Positions 16,646 through 25,779 are shown, counted from the first letter of the stretch. The stretch is DNA of 50,892 nucleotides from Candidatus Gastranaerophilales bacterium (GCA_944322685.1 CALUPP010000008.1:1-50892), one strand, 5' to 3'. Notes: generated from the letters alone by a model not told the origin. Translations and numbers: made by a program.

Positions 16646-19594
16646 ATGAAAATTTATAACAATCCGAACATATATTTTAATATTTTAAATAATAATCCCA
16701 AAAATCCCGAAAAAAGGGCGGAAAAAACAGTAAAGAACGACCGTTCTTACGGTGAACTCCGTGTAAAATTCAATGATTACCTGCTTTCTTTCGGCGCGCG
16801 CGTCGATAAAGGGCTGGATCGGTTTTATGAGGTCAATAAAAACAGGATGCCTTCAACAATGCGCAGATATGTCGAATCATTGGACGATAAAACAAAAATC
16901 ACCCCGCTGGAGGCGCAAAAAAGGGCTTTTATTGCGCTGGAGGGCGCAAAAAGCGTTGAGGATATAAAAGAAGCCTTTCCTGACGAAGAACTTTTTAAAA
17001 ATCTTATAAATCCGCTCGAATCTAAGGCAAAACGCGGTATTTTGCAGTCTGCGAAAGAAAACTCCGAGCTTCTTGCGCTTTCCGGCCAGGATGTGTTGAA
17101 AAACGGCGAAAATTTAACGGTTTATCTGGTTAAAAAGGTCTTTCTTGAGGCAAAAAGCATTGAAGAAATAAATCACGACCTTGAAAACGATTTGGATTCT
17201 GATTTTAAGGCAGATTTCAAATTTACAAATCCGGATTCGCCCTTTATTTACGGAACTACGTTAAAGGCGCTGGGGATAAAAGTGCCGGAATTTGAATATC
17301 AGCAGTCTTTGCGTTACACAAAAGCCGGTTATTCGGAAACTGTCGGCGAAAAAATCTCTCAGGGCCAGCGCGCGTTCTGGGATTCGCTTGAAGCCACGGA
17401 AAGAACCGCCAGAGCGAAAAAATCCGTTGAAAAATTTGAGATTTGGTGGAATTCTCATACAAAAAATGAGATTCTTGAGATGCTCGCCGACCAGATGTCC
17501 GAGCTGGACATGCTGAAAGACTATAAAAAATTCCAAAAGGCTCAGGAAAACCCTCAAAAACAGGCAATTTCTTCAACTCAATCCCCCAAAAACGAAAAAA
17601 TATCCAAAACTTCAACAAAAGTCGGCTCAAATCGCCTTTCGCAGGACGAACTTTTCAAAAAATGGGCCGCAAACAACTTAAAAATCTGGCTTTCCAACAT
17701 GTCAGAAGCTGATAAGGATTCTTTGCATATAAAAAGGATGCAGCGTATGGTTTCGCGCTGGGCAGGCATGACCGCTGATGAAAGAACCGATTACATCTCA
17801 AAAATGAAGTCCGGTTCGGAGCCTTTGCGTTATACAATGATAGATGCCTGGAATCACAGCGCGGATTTGATAAAAGATTTGTCCTTTTTCCTTAAATCCA
17901 AGCAAATTTTAAAACCTGCGGATTTGTTGTTTTCAACGCAGGAATTCAGCCGTTTTCAGTCGGAAATTATGACGGAATTTTGGGAAAATAATCCTGATTA
18001 CGCGCTAAATTTGGGGCAAAACATCAAAAAATCACAGGAAAAAATTCAGCAATCCATCTCAAACGGCACGTTTGAGGAATTGAAAAAGCAAATCATGCGC
18101 GATAAAAACCAGCGCATAAAAGAAATGGAAAAATTTAAAAAAGATTTCTCAATAACGGCTCAAACAGTTGATATCGCTGAAAAACCTCAATATCAAAAGG
18201 ATTTTGAAGCTGCGTATAACGGGCATGTTTTTGGAAAACTCAAATCAATTCCAAAAAACTTCTACAACGACATGTACAAGAAACTTTTTGAGCTTTTGCC
18301 GGAAAATGTAATAAAACTCTGGACAAAAAACCTCCGCGGCGAGGCTTTGGCGCCTGAAGAAGAAATTTTAATCAAGAAATTTATTCTGAGTGAACCTCCG
18401 GAAATCGCGCGTTTTAATAGAGCGCTGGAGGCGGCATTTGCAGATACTTTGTACTCATTTACAAAAAATCCTGATGTTTATTTGATGTCAAATTCTGATG
18501 TCAAAATCGCGATGTACCATCTTGAGCGCGGTGATGAGCCGATTGTTCTTGATTCGCACAAAACCGGCAAAAGATTCGTGCTGAATATTGTAAAAAAGAA
18601 TAAATCCGTTGATTCTGCGCGGATAAACAGCTTATATGAATATTATAAACAGGATTTGTCGGAATCTGAAATCGAAAAAATAATAAATGACTACTACCCT
18701 GTTGTCAGCACCGGAGCTTTGTTAAAAATATTGAAAGACCTTCATCTTCCTCCCGAAACAAACGTGACAAACGGGACAAAAGAACTGCTTAAAAACTATA
18801 TGAAAGAATACGGTCGTTCTTTGTTGGTTGTTTTTTCGGAAAAAAGCACCTATCCTGCGCCTGTTAAAGAGGCTTTTTATAACAAATTTAAGGCAAACAT
18901 GCCGAAATTTGTTGACATGCCGGAATCTTTATTTGACAATCCGAATCAGTTCAAAATTGACGCCCGTCTGAGACATTTGGCCTTTATGCTTGAGAAAAAG
19001 TATGATTTTGTGCCTGATTCTTTTATGAAAGACTATGCAGACGAATTTATTGTGAAAATGCGTGCGGCAAAAGATACGGATACGCTTGATAAATTTGAAA
19101 ATCAGTACCTCATAAAAAGAAAAACCCCCTGGGATCGCGGATGTATTGCTTTAGTAAATAAGGAGGATTTTTCTGTGCCTAATAAACTGAAATGCCTCGC
19201 AATGGAGCAGGCGCTTGCTGATGTTTTGTTCGACGCAACCGGTGATAAGCGGGTTTTTGGGCTCCAATTTGAAGAATTGTGTGACAATATTGAAGTTTTC
19301 AGGCTTGTTAGCGATAAAAACATTCCATCCGAGGAGAGAACTTATTATTCGTCGAGTTTAGGCGACAGTATTTCGCTTCACCTGAATAAAAAGCTGAAAT
19401 TACATCGCTTGAATGTTTTGTTCCAGCATTATCTTGAAGAAATTAAAATCTGGATAAATAACGACGTAAAAGAAGAAGGTAAGGGTTATTTTGTCGATTT
19501 GTTAGGCATTTTGAACCCGGATGAATCTGATTCGGAAAAAGATGAAGCCATCTCCCACAGAATGGATGAATATAGCTTAAATCTGGTGAAATAA
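16646..19594 (+). CDS. Very large hypothetical protein, about 982 aa
   Basis: I start at the ATG at 16646 (MKIYNNPNIYFN), whose Asn-rich opening resembles other unknown proteins here; the upstream ATG at 16586 is also in frame. The protein is charged, Lys/Glu-rich and predicted almost wholly helical, with no signal peptide or membrane segment. Notable parts are a region around residues 225-300 with KISQGQRAFWDSLEATERTA and a Trp-rich WWN, and a segment near 385-440 with MTADERTDYISKMKSGSEPL. Neither matches a domain I can name. The KIS-x-GQ pattern loosely recalls nuclease-associated modular (NUMOD) repeats, but no nuclease core is seen. The N- and C-terminal halves look different in composition. 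Confidence 0.8.
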   Translation: MKIYNNPNIYFNILNNNPKNPEKRAEKTVKNDRSYGELRVKFNDYLLSFGARVDKGLDRFYEVNKNRMPSTMRRYVESLDDKTKITPLEAQKRAFIALEGAKSVEDIKEAFPDEELFKNLINPLESKAKRGILQSAKENSELLALSGQDVLKNGENLTVYLVKKVFLEAKSIEEINHDLENDLDSDFKADFKFTNPDSPFIYGTTLKALGIKVPEFEYQQSLRYTKAGYSETVGEKISQGQRAFWDSLEATERTARAKKSVEKFEIWWNSHTKNEILEMLADQMSELDMLKDYKKFQKAQENPQKQAISSTQSPKNEKISKTSTKVGSNRLSQDELFKKWAANNLKIWLSNMSEADKDSLHIKRMQRMVSRWAGMTADERTDYISKMKSGSEPLRYTMIDAWNHSADLIKDLSFFLKSKQILKPADLLFSTQEFSRFQSEIMTEFWENNPDYALNLGQNIKKSQEKIQQSISNGTFEELKKQIMRDKNQRIKEMEKFKKDFSITAQTVDIAEKPQYQKDFEAAYNGHVFGKLKSIPKNFYNDMYKKLFELLPENVIKLWTKNLRGEALAPEEEILIKKFILSEPPEIARFNRALEAAFADTLYSFTKNPDVYLMSNSDVKIAMYHLERGDEPIVLDSHKTGKRFVLNIVKKNKSVDSARINSLYEYYKQDLSESEIEKIINDYYPVVSTGALLKILKDLHLPPETNVTNGTKELLKNYMKEYGRSLLVVFSEKSTYPAPVKEAFYNKFKANMPKFVDMPESLFDNPNQFKIDARLRHLAFMLEKKYDFVPDSFMKDYADEFIVKMRAAKDTDTLDKFENQYLIKRKTPWDRGCIALVNKEDFSVPNKLKCLAMEQALADVLFDATGDKRVFGLQFEELCDNIEVFRLVSDKNIPSEERTYYSSSLGDSISLHLNKKLKLHRLNVLFQHYLEEIKIWINNDVKEEGKGYFVDLLGILNPDESDSEKDEAISHRMDEYSLNLVK

Positions 19595-19596
19595 AA

Positions 19597-19914
19597 TTAC
19601 AAATACTGCTTTATGTGCAAAAATACCCGCCATAAATCCGTAAAAATTAAAAATAACAAGAAAACCAAAGCAATTGCAAGTGAAATTTTCTGCCAAATGT
19701 TGTAATTGTAAGCCGGTGAACGAAATTCGTAATATGGTTTTCTTGTGCAGTCGAGCCCGAGGCTTACTGCTTTTATATAGTCGTCTTGGGCCTGTTTTTC
19801 GTTGCCGATAAGGTAATACAAATACCCACGCTCGTAATATAGCGAAAAATCCTCAGGAAAATGAACCAATTTTTCGTCAATTTCCTTTATTGCCGATGTA
19901 ATGTTGTTGTCCAT
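19597..19914 (-). CDS. Small TPR-like protein with C-terminal membrane anchor, 105 aa
   Basis: I start at the ATG at 19914 (MDNNITSAIKEI). The GTG at 19938 would overlap the FtsL-like gene and adds eight residues. Residues 20-55 resemble one TPR-like helical pair (YYERGYLYYLIGNEKQAQDDYIKAV). A single membrane helix lies at about residues 78-98 near the C-terminus, so it is probably tail-anchored in the cytoplasmic membrane. It follows the ftsL-like gene by 5 nt, which places it in the rsmH-ftsL operon. A division-related role is possible from position only. Confidence 0.65.
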   Translation of the reverse strand: MDNNITSAIKEIDEKLVHFPEDFSLYYERGYLYYLIGNEKQAQDDYIKAVSLGLDCTRKPYYEFRSPAYNYNIWQKISLAIALVFLLFLIFTDLWRVFLHIKQYL

Positions 19915-19919
19915 TGATT

Positions 19920-20369
19920 TTAATAACCGATTGACCACTGAAAAGGCTTTTGTGCAGAAGAATTAGCTGTTTTTTTTGCAGCACCGGCTGCGGCAGTTTG
20001 ATTTACTTCCATTACGCTTTTTGCCTTGTGCAGCAGGTTCTTTTTCTGCATAGCTTTATCGACATTGTAGTATGATTTTAAGTAATCCAGCCTGTTTTGC
20101 AGCTCAACATTCTCGTCGTTGAGCGAAAGTGTTGCTTTTCTGTATTTATTGAGGGTCATTTCGCTTGCTGTGACAAAATAATAGCTTACGGCCGAAAGCA
20201 GTATGAAAAATACCAATATTCCGCACAAAGTTCTGTTTACACGTGAAATAGCCATCTCTTTATAAGTCTTATATTTGGGGAAGTAACCGTCAATAATCGG
20301 ATTTGAAGCGTACTGATTATTGTATGAATTATATTGATTTTTGTGTAAATCAACTGCCGGTCTTGTCAA
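19920..20369 (-). CDS. FtsL-like division protein
   Basis: A 149-residue bitopic protein with a long cytoplasmic N-terminus, one membrane helix (about residues 49-67), and a short coiled coil (about 70-110, SLNDENVELQNRLDYLKSYY). This is the design of FtsL/FtsB-type divisome proteins, whose sequences are poorly conserved. It starts 1 nt after the rsmH stop. Following rsmH is the usual ftsL position in the dcw cluster, which supports the call. The C-terminal Ala/Lys-rich tail is not typical. ftsI and the mur genes do not follow, so the cluster is truncated or rearranged. Confidence 0.7.
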   Translation of the reverse strand: MTRPAVDLHKNQYNSYNNQYASNPIIDGYFPKYKTYKEMAISRVNRTLCGILVFFILLSAVSYYFVTASEMTLNKYRKATLSLNDENVELQNRLDYLKSYYNVDKAMQKKNLLHKAKSVMEVNQTAAAGAAKKTANSSAQKPFQWSIGY

Positions 20370-20370
20370 T

Positions 20371-21318
20371 TTAGTTCTCCCATGAAGATATTTTTTTCGC
20401 GACCCTTAGTTTTGCAGATCTTGAGGGCGGATTAATTTCTATCTCTAATTGTGACGCCGTTATTGGCTTTTTATTGATTAATTCAAGCATCGGAGGCTTA
20501 CAGTTACAAACCGGGTCCGTCGGCTTGCAGCGGCATTTTGCGCTGTAATACTTGAAACATTGTTTAACAAGTCTGTCCTCTAATGAGTGAAAACTTATTA
20601 CACTAATTATAGCACCAACAGATAATAAATGGAGCACATCATTTAATGTATTTTTAATATTTTGTAACTCGTGGTTAACTTCTATGCGAATCGCTTGAAA
20701 GACGCGGGTTGCGGGGTGAATTTTTTCTTTTGACAACGGGACAGATTTTTTTATCAATTCGGCTAATTCTGTTGTCGTATCTATGGTTTTTGACTTTCTG
20801 TATTCAATGATTTTTTTTACAATTCGTTTTGTGTATCTTTCTTCGCCATATTCTGAGATGATTCTTATCAAATCCGCCTCGTTGTAACCGTTTACAACTT
20901 CATACGCGGTTAAATCCGCATCCAAGTCAAAACGCATATCCAAAGGAGCTTCTTTTAAAAAGCTAAAACCCCGCTCCTGCTTGGTCAGCTGGTGATATGA
21001 GGCACCGAGGTCAAAAATAATTCCGCCCGTTATTTCGCTGATTCCGAGGTTTTGTAAAACTTTTTTAATATTTGTATAAGAATCCTTAACTATTGTTAAG
21101 TTTTTGTAATCTTTAAGCCGTTCTTGCGCATAAGAAATTGCCTCATCGTCAATATCAAAGGCTATTAAGCGGCCGTCGGGCTGTATTTTTTGCAAAATAA
21201 GCTCCGAATGCCCTCCGCCGCCCAGAGTTGCATCCACATATATCTTGCCGTTTTCGCAGTTTAGCGCGTCTACGGCCTCATTTGCCATTACCGTGTAGTG
21301 ATTAAATTCCTTAGCCAT
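20371..21318 (-). CDS. rsmH: 16S rRNA m4C1402 methyltransferase RsmH
   Basis: SAM-dependent enzyme that N4-methylates C1402 of 16S rRNA. The 315 residues show the family start NHYTVMANEAVDAL, the SAM-binding DATLGGGGHSELIL, FDLGASYHQL, and the C-terminal SVISFHSLEDRLVK. It is usually the first or second gene of the division and cell-wall (dcw) cluster; here only the ftsL-like gene and a small gene follow. No mraZ is visible upstream. Confidence 0.97.
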   Translation of the reverse strand: MAKEFNHYTVMANEAVDALNCENGKIYVDATLGGGGHSELILQKIQPDGRLIAFDIDDEAISYAQERLKDYKNLTIVKDSYTNIKKVLQNLGISEITGGIIFDLGASYHQLTKQERGFSFLKEAPLDMRFDLDADLTAYEVVNGYNEADLIRIISEYGEERYTKRIVKKIIEYRKSKTIDTTTELAELIKKSVPLSKEKIHPATRVFQAIRIEVNHELQNIKNTLNDVLHLLSVGAIISVISFHSLEDRLVKQCFKYYSAKCRCKPTDPVCNCKPPMLELINKKPITASQLEIEINPPSRSAKLRVAKKISSWEN

Positions 21319-21435
21319 GCTTTTTAAATATTATGTTAAATAATTTTTTGTAACAACCATTTTTATGGTTTGGGGTTAAATATTAACTTTTGTAAACTGT
21401 CAAAAACCCTTGAAAAATGGCGCTTTGAGCTAAAA

Positions 21436-21473
21436 CGGCATATTGCTTTATGAAAAAAAAGCAATTTTTGCCG
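21436..21473. repeat. Hairpin in the rsmH / 21543 intergenic region
   Basis: CGGCA and TTGCTTT (21436-21449) pair with AAAGCAA and TGCCG (21458-21473) around a short A-rich loop. It lies between two divergent genes and is followed on the plus strand by A-rich sequence, so it is not a clear terminator. It could be a leader structure or an operator. Confidence 0.5.
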
Positions 21474-21542
21474 AAAAAAATTTTTTATTTAAACAGGAAC
21501 GAGGAATTAAAAACTTAAATTAGGAAATTAGAGGATACGAAG

Positions 21543-22775
21543 ATGGCAGACATTAGAATCGTAAAAACGGGTTCTGATACCTACTCAGTTATGAAAGGCG
21601 GAAAAACATTCACCGTAAAAGACACAGACGGTGACGGAAAGCTCACGCAAAACGACGGCGGGCTTGCTTTAAGCACGGAAGAATGGGCAGCTGTGACAAA
21701 AGCCCAAGAAAACGCCATTAAAGCACAAAACTCCTCCTCCAGAACTGCGTCTGTTTCCGTATTCTCATCTCAATATGAGCCTCCGGAAAACCTGTGGCAA
21801 TATGATATGCATTATGCCGGAAGAACTATATCCTATCCGATGGATCCTTTGGCGGCTTATAACGACGGGCAGGTCTGGGGCTATGTAAACTCGCTGAATA
21901 CGGGTTGGAACAGCTGGCTTGCACAAATGAATAAGCTCACCGCATTTTTGAATGCATACAATAACGATACTATGAAACTGTGGGCTGAATTGTTCAAAAC
22001 TACGCCCGGAGCATCTGTCAGCGAGCAGGAAGAATCTAAAAAAACATCCACAGAAACCTCTGAAGAATCTGAGGAGCTCAAAAGGCTGAAAGAGGAAAAC
22101 GAACGCCTTAAAAAGGAAATTGAAGAACGAAATACAGTGAAATCATACAGGGATTCGCTCAAAGATACCGGCGAATTTGACCTGAAAGTGCAGACTATTG
22201 CCGAAAAACTCAAAGAAGGCATGAAAGGCCTGAACTTCCTGGGTATATTTGGTAATGTCGGCGGTGATAAACGCGTCGGTGACACTATGAATGAGATTAC
22301 ACCGGAAAATGTCGTCGAAGTAATGGAATATTACAAGACGGAAATCTGCGACAAGGGCTACATGGGAGACGATTACAACCTTGTTGAATCCATCTATGAC
22401 GATTTTAACGGTAAAAAATATACTTCCAAAATAACGCACTTGAAGAACGCTCTTGTTCAAAGAGCTGAGGCTCTGATTGCGGATTACGGCGAAAACTGCC
22501 CGATAACGCAGGAAGAAATAGAAAAATTCAAGGCTGATGTTGATGCGCAAAAAGGCAGCGCAGAAGCAATACCTAAGGTCTTTGAAGAATTCAAAAACAA
22601 GCTGAAAAGAGCCGAAGGCGGTGTTGAACGGCGGGTAACGCCTGCTAAAAATGAAGAAGAAACCACTGAAACAACGGTTACAACAACAACCGAGACAACT
22701 TCATCATCTTCTTCAACGACATCGTCCTCAGAAACCGCTGCAACGGCAGAAACTGAAAAGAAAAAGACTGAATAA
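21543..22775 (+). CDS. EF-hand and coiled-coil protein of unknown function, 410 aa
   Basis: Residues 27-38 (DTDGDGKLTQND) form a Ca2+-binding EF-hand loop with acids at 1, 3, 5 and 12. A Trp/Tyr/Pro-rich segment (about 60-140) is followed by a heptad-rich coiled coil (about 175-200, SEELKRLKEENERLKKEIEE). The last 50 residues are almost all Thr, Ser and Glu, a low-complexity tail. No signal peptide or membrane helix is present. GAGG precedes the ATG by 8 nt, and a strong terminator follows. It opens the cluster that holds the receiver-ParA and MGMAASQAR genes. A surface or adhesin-like role is suggested by the calcium loop and tail, but the export route is unknown. Confidence 0.8.
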   Translation: MADIRIVKTGSDTYSVMKGGKTFTVKDTDGDGKLTQNDGGLALSTEEWAAVTKAQENAIKAQNSSSRTASVSVFSSQYEPPENLWQYDMHYAGRTISYPMDPLAAYNDGQVWGYVNSLNTGWNSWLAQMNKLTAFLNAYNNDTMKLWAELFKTTPGASVSEQEESKKTSTETSEESEELKRLKEENERLKKEIEERNTVKSYRDSLKDTGEFDLKVQTIAEKLKEGMKGLNFLGIFGNVGGDKRVGDTMNEITPENVVEVMEYYKTEICDKGYMGDDYNLVESIYDDFNGKKYTSKITHLKNALVQRAEALIADYGENCPITQEEIEKFKADVDAQKGSAEAIPKVFEEFKNKLKRAEGGVERRVTPAKNEEETTETTVTTTTETTSSSSSTTSSSETAATAETEKKKTE

Positions 22776-22859
22776 AATGAATAATAGTAAATAATATACG
22801 GTGTTTTATAATCGTAAAGTAATTTCCTCGGTTTATTTAATAGGTAGGTAGGTTTTTAT

Positions 22860-22888
22860 AAGGGTGCAAAAGGCACCCTTTTTATTTT
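22860..22888 (+). terminator. Rho-independent terminator of the EF-hand gene
   Basis: AAGGGTGC (22860-22867) pairs with GCACCCTT (22873-22880) around a 5-nt AAAAG loop and runs into TTTATTTTG. Confidence 0.8.
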
Positions 22889-22916
22889 GACTGGCGGGCG
22901 GGTGTTAGTGTAAAAT
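22887..22916 (+). promoter_or_regulatory. Sigma-70-like promoter of the receiver-ParA gene
   Basis: TTGACT (22887-22892), an 18-nt GC-rich spacer and TAAAAT (22911-22916) lie 27 nt before the ATG at 22944. The -35 overlaps the end of the preceding terminator. Confidence 0.5.
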
Positions 22917-22943
22917 AAAATTTGTAAAATAAGGGCTTTTTAT

Positions 22944-24089
22944 ATGGATAAGAAATTAAACGTAATTATTACCGACTCCGACGCAACAATGAGAAATATT
23001 CTTAAGAATTATCTCAAAAATATTGACGGTGCCGAGCTTTGCGCCGAGTTTGATTCGCCGCAGGATTGTATTGATAAGGCAAAAAACACTCCGGATTGTG
23101 TTTTGATAATAGATTTGGCCGCAGAAAACGCTTTGCAGACGATTTCTTTGATTCATCAAAGCGCAAGACAGGTCAGAATCATTGCGTTGTCTGATTTGAC
23201 AACAACTTCGTCGATAATAAGAGCGCTAAGGGCCGGTGCAATCGAATATTTAACAAAACCGGTTACAGAAACCGCGTTTTGTGCACTGATTCGCGGTTTT
23301 GTTGAAAATGATGGCGATGTGAGCACGAATTCTTGCAAAGTAATCTCAACTTTTTCAAATAAGGGCGGAATCGGCAAAACTTCCATCGCTGTTAATACCG
23401 CAGTGGAAATCGCTGATATGACAAAGGAAAAAGTTGCCCTTATTGACCTTAATTTGCAGCTCGGTGATGTTTCAACGTTCCTTGATTTGAATCCGGGGTT
23501 TGATATTGCTTATATTGCAAAAAATCTTGACAATATGGATGATTCCGAGCTTATTCAGTCGCTTTCGCAGTACAAAAATTCGACGCTTTATGTCGTTGCA
23601 GACCCGATAAATATTGAAAAATCAAAGGAAATCACTTCTGAACAGATAGATGCGCTGATAAAAAGGCTGAAAAAAATTTTTTCATATATAATTATTGATG
23701 TAAGTACAAGTATTGATGCAAAATCAATAAAAGCACTGGATATTTCTGACGTTATCCTTTTAGTTGCGGTTGTTAATCTTCCCGCCGTCAGAAATCTCCA
23801 AAGATGTATGAACATGTTTGAAAAACTCGGTTACAGCCGTGAAAAAATAAAACTCGTGCTAAACCGATACATGGAAAACGAAGAAATTAAAACTTCGGAC
23901 ATTGAAGATGTTGTAAAACAAAAGGTTTACTGGAAAATTCCCAACAATTATCTTACAATGATGTCAGCCGTCAACAAGGGCGCACCGGTCAGCCGCATAA
24001 ATCCCGATTCAAACATTGCAATAAACTACAAAGAATTTGCGTCAAAATTGTGCGACTACCTTATAACAAGCAGGTTACAGAATAAATAA
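22944..24089 (+). CDS. Receiver domain fused to ParA/MinD-type ATPase (CpaE/TadZ-like)
   Basis: Residues 1-120 are a CheY-like receiver with acidic pair D11/D13, phospho-acceptor D57, S83 and K105. Residues 132-380 are a ParA/MinD-family ATPase with the deviant Walker A KGGIGKT (140-146), so lysines K140 and K145 are both present. This layout is that of CpaE/TadZ, which position Tad pilus machines, and is related to FlhG, which counts flagella. No tad pilus genes are in the window, while flagellar-type genes follow, so a polar or flagellar positioning role fits. The receiver keeps its phosphorylation residues, unlike many TadZ proteins that have lost them. No membrane helix is seen. Confidence 0.85.
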   Translation: MDKKLNVIITDSDATMRNILKNYLKNIDGAELCAEFDSPQDCIDKAKNTPDCVLIIDLAAENALQTISLIHQSARQVRIIALSDLTTTSSIIRALRAGAIEYLTKPVTETAFCALIRGFVENDGDVSTNSCKVISTFSNKGGIGKTSIAVNTAVEIADMTKEKVALIDLNLQLGDVSTFLDLNPGFDIAYIAKNLDNMDDSELIQSLSQYKNSTLYVVADPINIEKSKEITSEQIDALIKRLKKIFSYIIIDVSTSIDAKSIKALDISDVILLVAVVNLPAVRNLQRCMNMFEKLGYSREKIKLVLNRYMENEEIKTSDIEDVVKQKVYWKIPNNYLTMMSAVNKGAPVSRINPDSNIAINYKEFASKLCDYLITSRLQNK

Positions 24090-24104
24090 ATACAGGAAAG
24101 AAAA

Positions 24105-24485
24105 ATGACTCTTAAAGATAGAATTAAAAAAAACTCGGATATTGAAGAAATTCTTGAAGAAACAAACGTAACATTGGATGATGTTACATTGGAAAGCTTT
24201 GAAATTCCGGTAAAAAGCCTCACAAAAAAGATTCTTAAGGTTGAGGATAACGCTAAACTGGGTGCAATCCTGAAAGAAGTTGCAAAATTTTTAACTTCAC
24301 TTTCTGAAGAAGGCGCTCATTTGACCTTGGACGGGAATTTTGACATCGGGAAAAAGGCTTTGATTAACTGTCTTTTGATGAATGTCACCGGCAGCGTTTC
24401 AACCGACCCGGAAAAACCGGACGGAATGCCAAAACTCCTGAAAAAGAGAAAATCTTTGCGCGAAAAGCTGCAAAAATCTGAATAA
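24105..24485 (+). CDS. Hypothetical protein downstream of receiver-ParA gene, 126 aa
   Basis: A small, charged, helical protein whose start lies 15 nt after the receiver-ParA stop with AGGAAAG upstream, so the two are probably co-transcribed. It shows an acidic first third (IEEILEETNVTLDDVTLESF), an Ile/Leu-rich centre, and a basic C-terminus (LLKKRKSLREKL). No domain is recognised. It may be a partner of the ATPase, as small proteins next to ParA/TadZ-type genes often are. A strong terminator follows, closing this two-gene unit. Confidence 0.75.
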   Translation: MTLKDRIKKNSDIEEILEETNVTLDDVTLESFEIPVKSLTKKILKVEDNAKLGAILKEVAKFLTSLSEEGAHLTLDGNFDIGKKALINCLLMNVTGSVSTDPEKPDGMPKLLKKRKSLREKLQKSE

Positions 24486-24500
24486 AGTTTTGAATTGTTA

Positions 24501-24537
24501 AAAACAACCGCTCTGGGTTTAAGGGCGGTTGTTTTTG
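24501..24537 (+). terminator. Rho-independent terminator after the 126-aa gene
   Basis: AAAACAACCGC (24501-24511) pairs with GCGGTTGTTTT (24525-24535) across a 13-nt loop and runs into a short T tract. It separates this gene from the sigma-28 unit that follows. Confidence 0.85.
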
Positions 24538-24631
24538 TGTGTTTGTTGACTTTTTGACAATTGTTCTTATATCTGATTTTGTGAAAGTTATTCTAATTTG
24601 TAAAGTTATGTAACATATTTGTTTAAAATCC

Positions 24632-24659
24632 TAAAGTTTTTACAAAAATGTGCCGATAA
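24632..24659 (+). promoter_or_regulatory. Sigma-28 (FliA-type) flagellar promoter
   Basis: TAAAGTTT (24632-24639) and GCCGATAA (24652-24659) are both exact matches to the sigma-28 consensus boxes, with a 12-nt spacer (canonical is 11). It lies 43 nt before the ATG of the first MGMAASQAR gene, which also has AAGGAG. It marks that gene as a late flagellar-class gene. Confidence 0.85.
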
Positions 24660-24702
24660 ATAAAACAGATATGCAAAACAAAAACATAAGGAGTATTTAA
24701 CA

Positions 24703-25728
24703 ATGGGAATGGCAGCATCACAGGCCAGATTCTTAGGCCTCACGGCAAGAAAAACAAACACTGAATATGAAGGTCAACAGGTAAACCAGCAAAGAACAGC
24801 TTTGGCAAACCAGAGCGCCGGTTTATTTAATGAAATGCTTGCTCTTTCTGTACCAACTCCTCCTTTGGCTTCAGATTATTCTAAAACTGTTTTTGTTTTC
24901 ACAAACCCCTCAACATCAGATACGGTATCTTTGGATTATATCTTCAAAAATCCCGTAGGTGATGATGGATCTCAAACTTATACAGTAGATGGTACATATC
25001 CTAAAAATGATTACCTCTACACAGTAGCTCAAAGGACTTACGGAACGGGTGATGCTAATTCTTATGAAATCAGAAAAAGCGACAGCAATCCTGTAACCTA
25101 TTCTATAAGCATTGGCGGCGGTACTTATATGACTTTGAGCGGTCCGAATACCTATGATGCGCTTACTGACAAATTCAATCAGGCAGAAGGCGCTCCCGGC
25201 AACTGTGAAGCAGGTGATACTTACTACAAATATACAAATACCGAAACAGGTATCGCATATTTCATCAATTCAAAGGATTTTGATCCTGCTGCTTCTGAAT
25301 ATCCGTCAAATCTTATGATTTATGCACAACAGGGCTATGCAAAAGAAGAAACATTCCACTATGATAATGCAGAAGTTACAGTTGCGAATGACGGAACAGG
25401 CAGATATACAAGCATCAGATTCGCTACTGACGTTGATGAGCAGGGCAACCCGACAAACTTTGTAACCTGCGCTCTTGAAATGCAGACCGTTCAAGATGAC
25501 GAAGCTTATGATGAAGCAATGAATCAGTATAATGCTGAAAAAGCACGTTACGACAAAAGAGTTGCTGAAATTGATGCAGAAACAACAATTATCCAACAGC
25601 AGGATAAAACACTTGAATTGCACCTGACTCAGCTTGATACTGAACAACAGGCAATTCAAACAGAAATGGACGCAGTTAAGAAGGTTATTGATAAGAACAT
25701 CGAAGAAACATTCAAAACATTTGCATAA
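24703..25728 (+). CDS. MGMAASQAR-family protein A: conserved ends, variable beta-rich centre (341 aa)
   Basis: Residues 1-48 form a polar helix (MGMAASQARFLGLTARKTN) and residues about 270-341 a second, heptad-rich helix ending VKKVIDKNIEETFKTFA. The centre (about 50-260) is Thr/Ser/Tyr/Gly-rich and looks beta-stranded. This helix-variable-helix plan is that of flagellins and other axial proteins, though no flagellin motif is present. There is no Sec signal. AAGGAG precedes the ATG, and an exact-box sigma-28 promoter lies upstream. The neighbouring gene is a paralogue sharing the two ends. A filament or export-substrate role is an inference from plan and promoter. Confidence 0.85.
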   Translation: MGMAASQARFLGLTARKTNTEYEGQQVNQQRTALANQSAGLFNEMLALSVPTPPLASDYSKTVFVFTNPSTSDTVSLDYIFKNPVGDDGSQTYTVDGTYPKNDYLYTVAQRTYGTGDANSYEIRKSDSNPVTYSISIGGGTYMTLSGPNTYDALTDKFNQAEGAPGNCEAGDTYYKYTNTETGIAYFINSKDFDPAASEYPSNLMIYAQQGYAKEETFHYDNAEVTVANDGTGRYTSIRFATDVDEQGNPTNFVTCALEMQTVQDDEAYDEAMNQYNAEKARYDKRVAEIDAETTIIQQQDKTLELHLTQLDTEQQAIQTEMDAVKKVIDKNIEETFKTFA

Positions 25729-25742
25729 ATACTCCGATTATC

Positions 25743-25779
25743 GCCGATTTCCGGCAAAAACGGAAATCGGCATTATTTT
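25743..25779 (+). terminator. Hairpin terminator after protein A gene
   Basis: GCCGATTTCCG (25743-25753) pairs perfectly with CGGAAATCGGC (25761-25771) around a 7-nt loop, followed by ATTATTTT. It separates the two paralogous genes into different transcripts. Confidence 0.8.

Noticed and set aside
22944-24089. A Tad pilus operon around the CpaE-like gene.
   Set aside because: No other tad genes were seen in the window.
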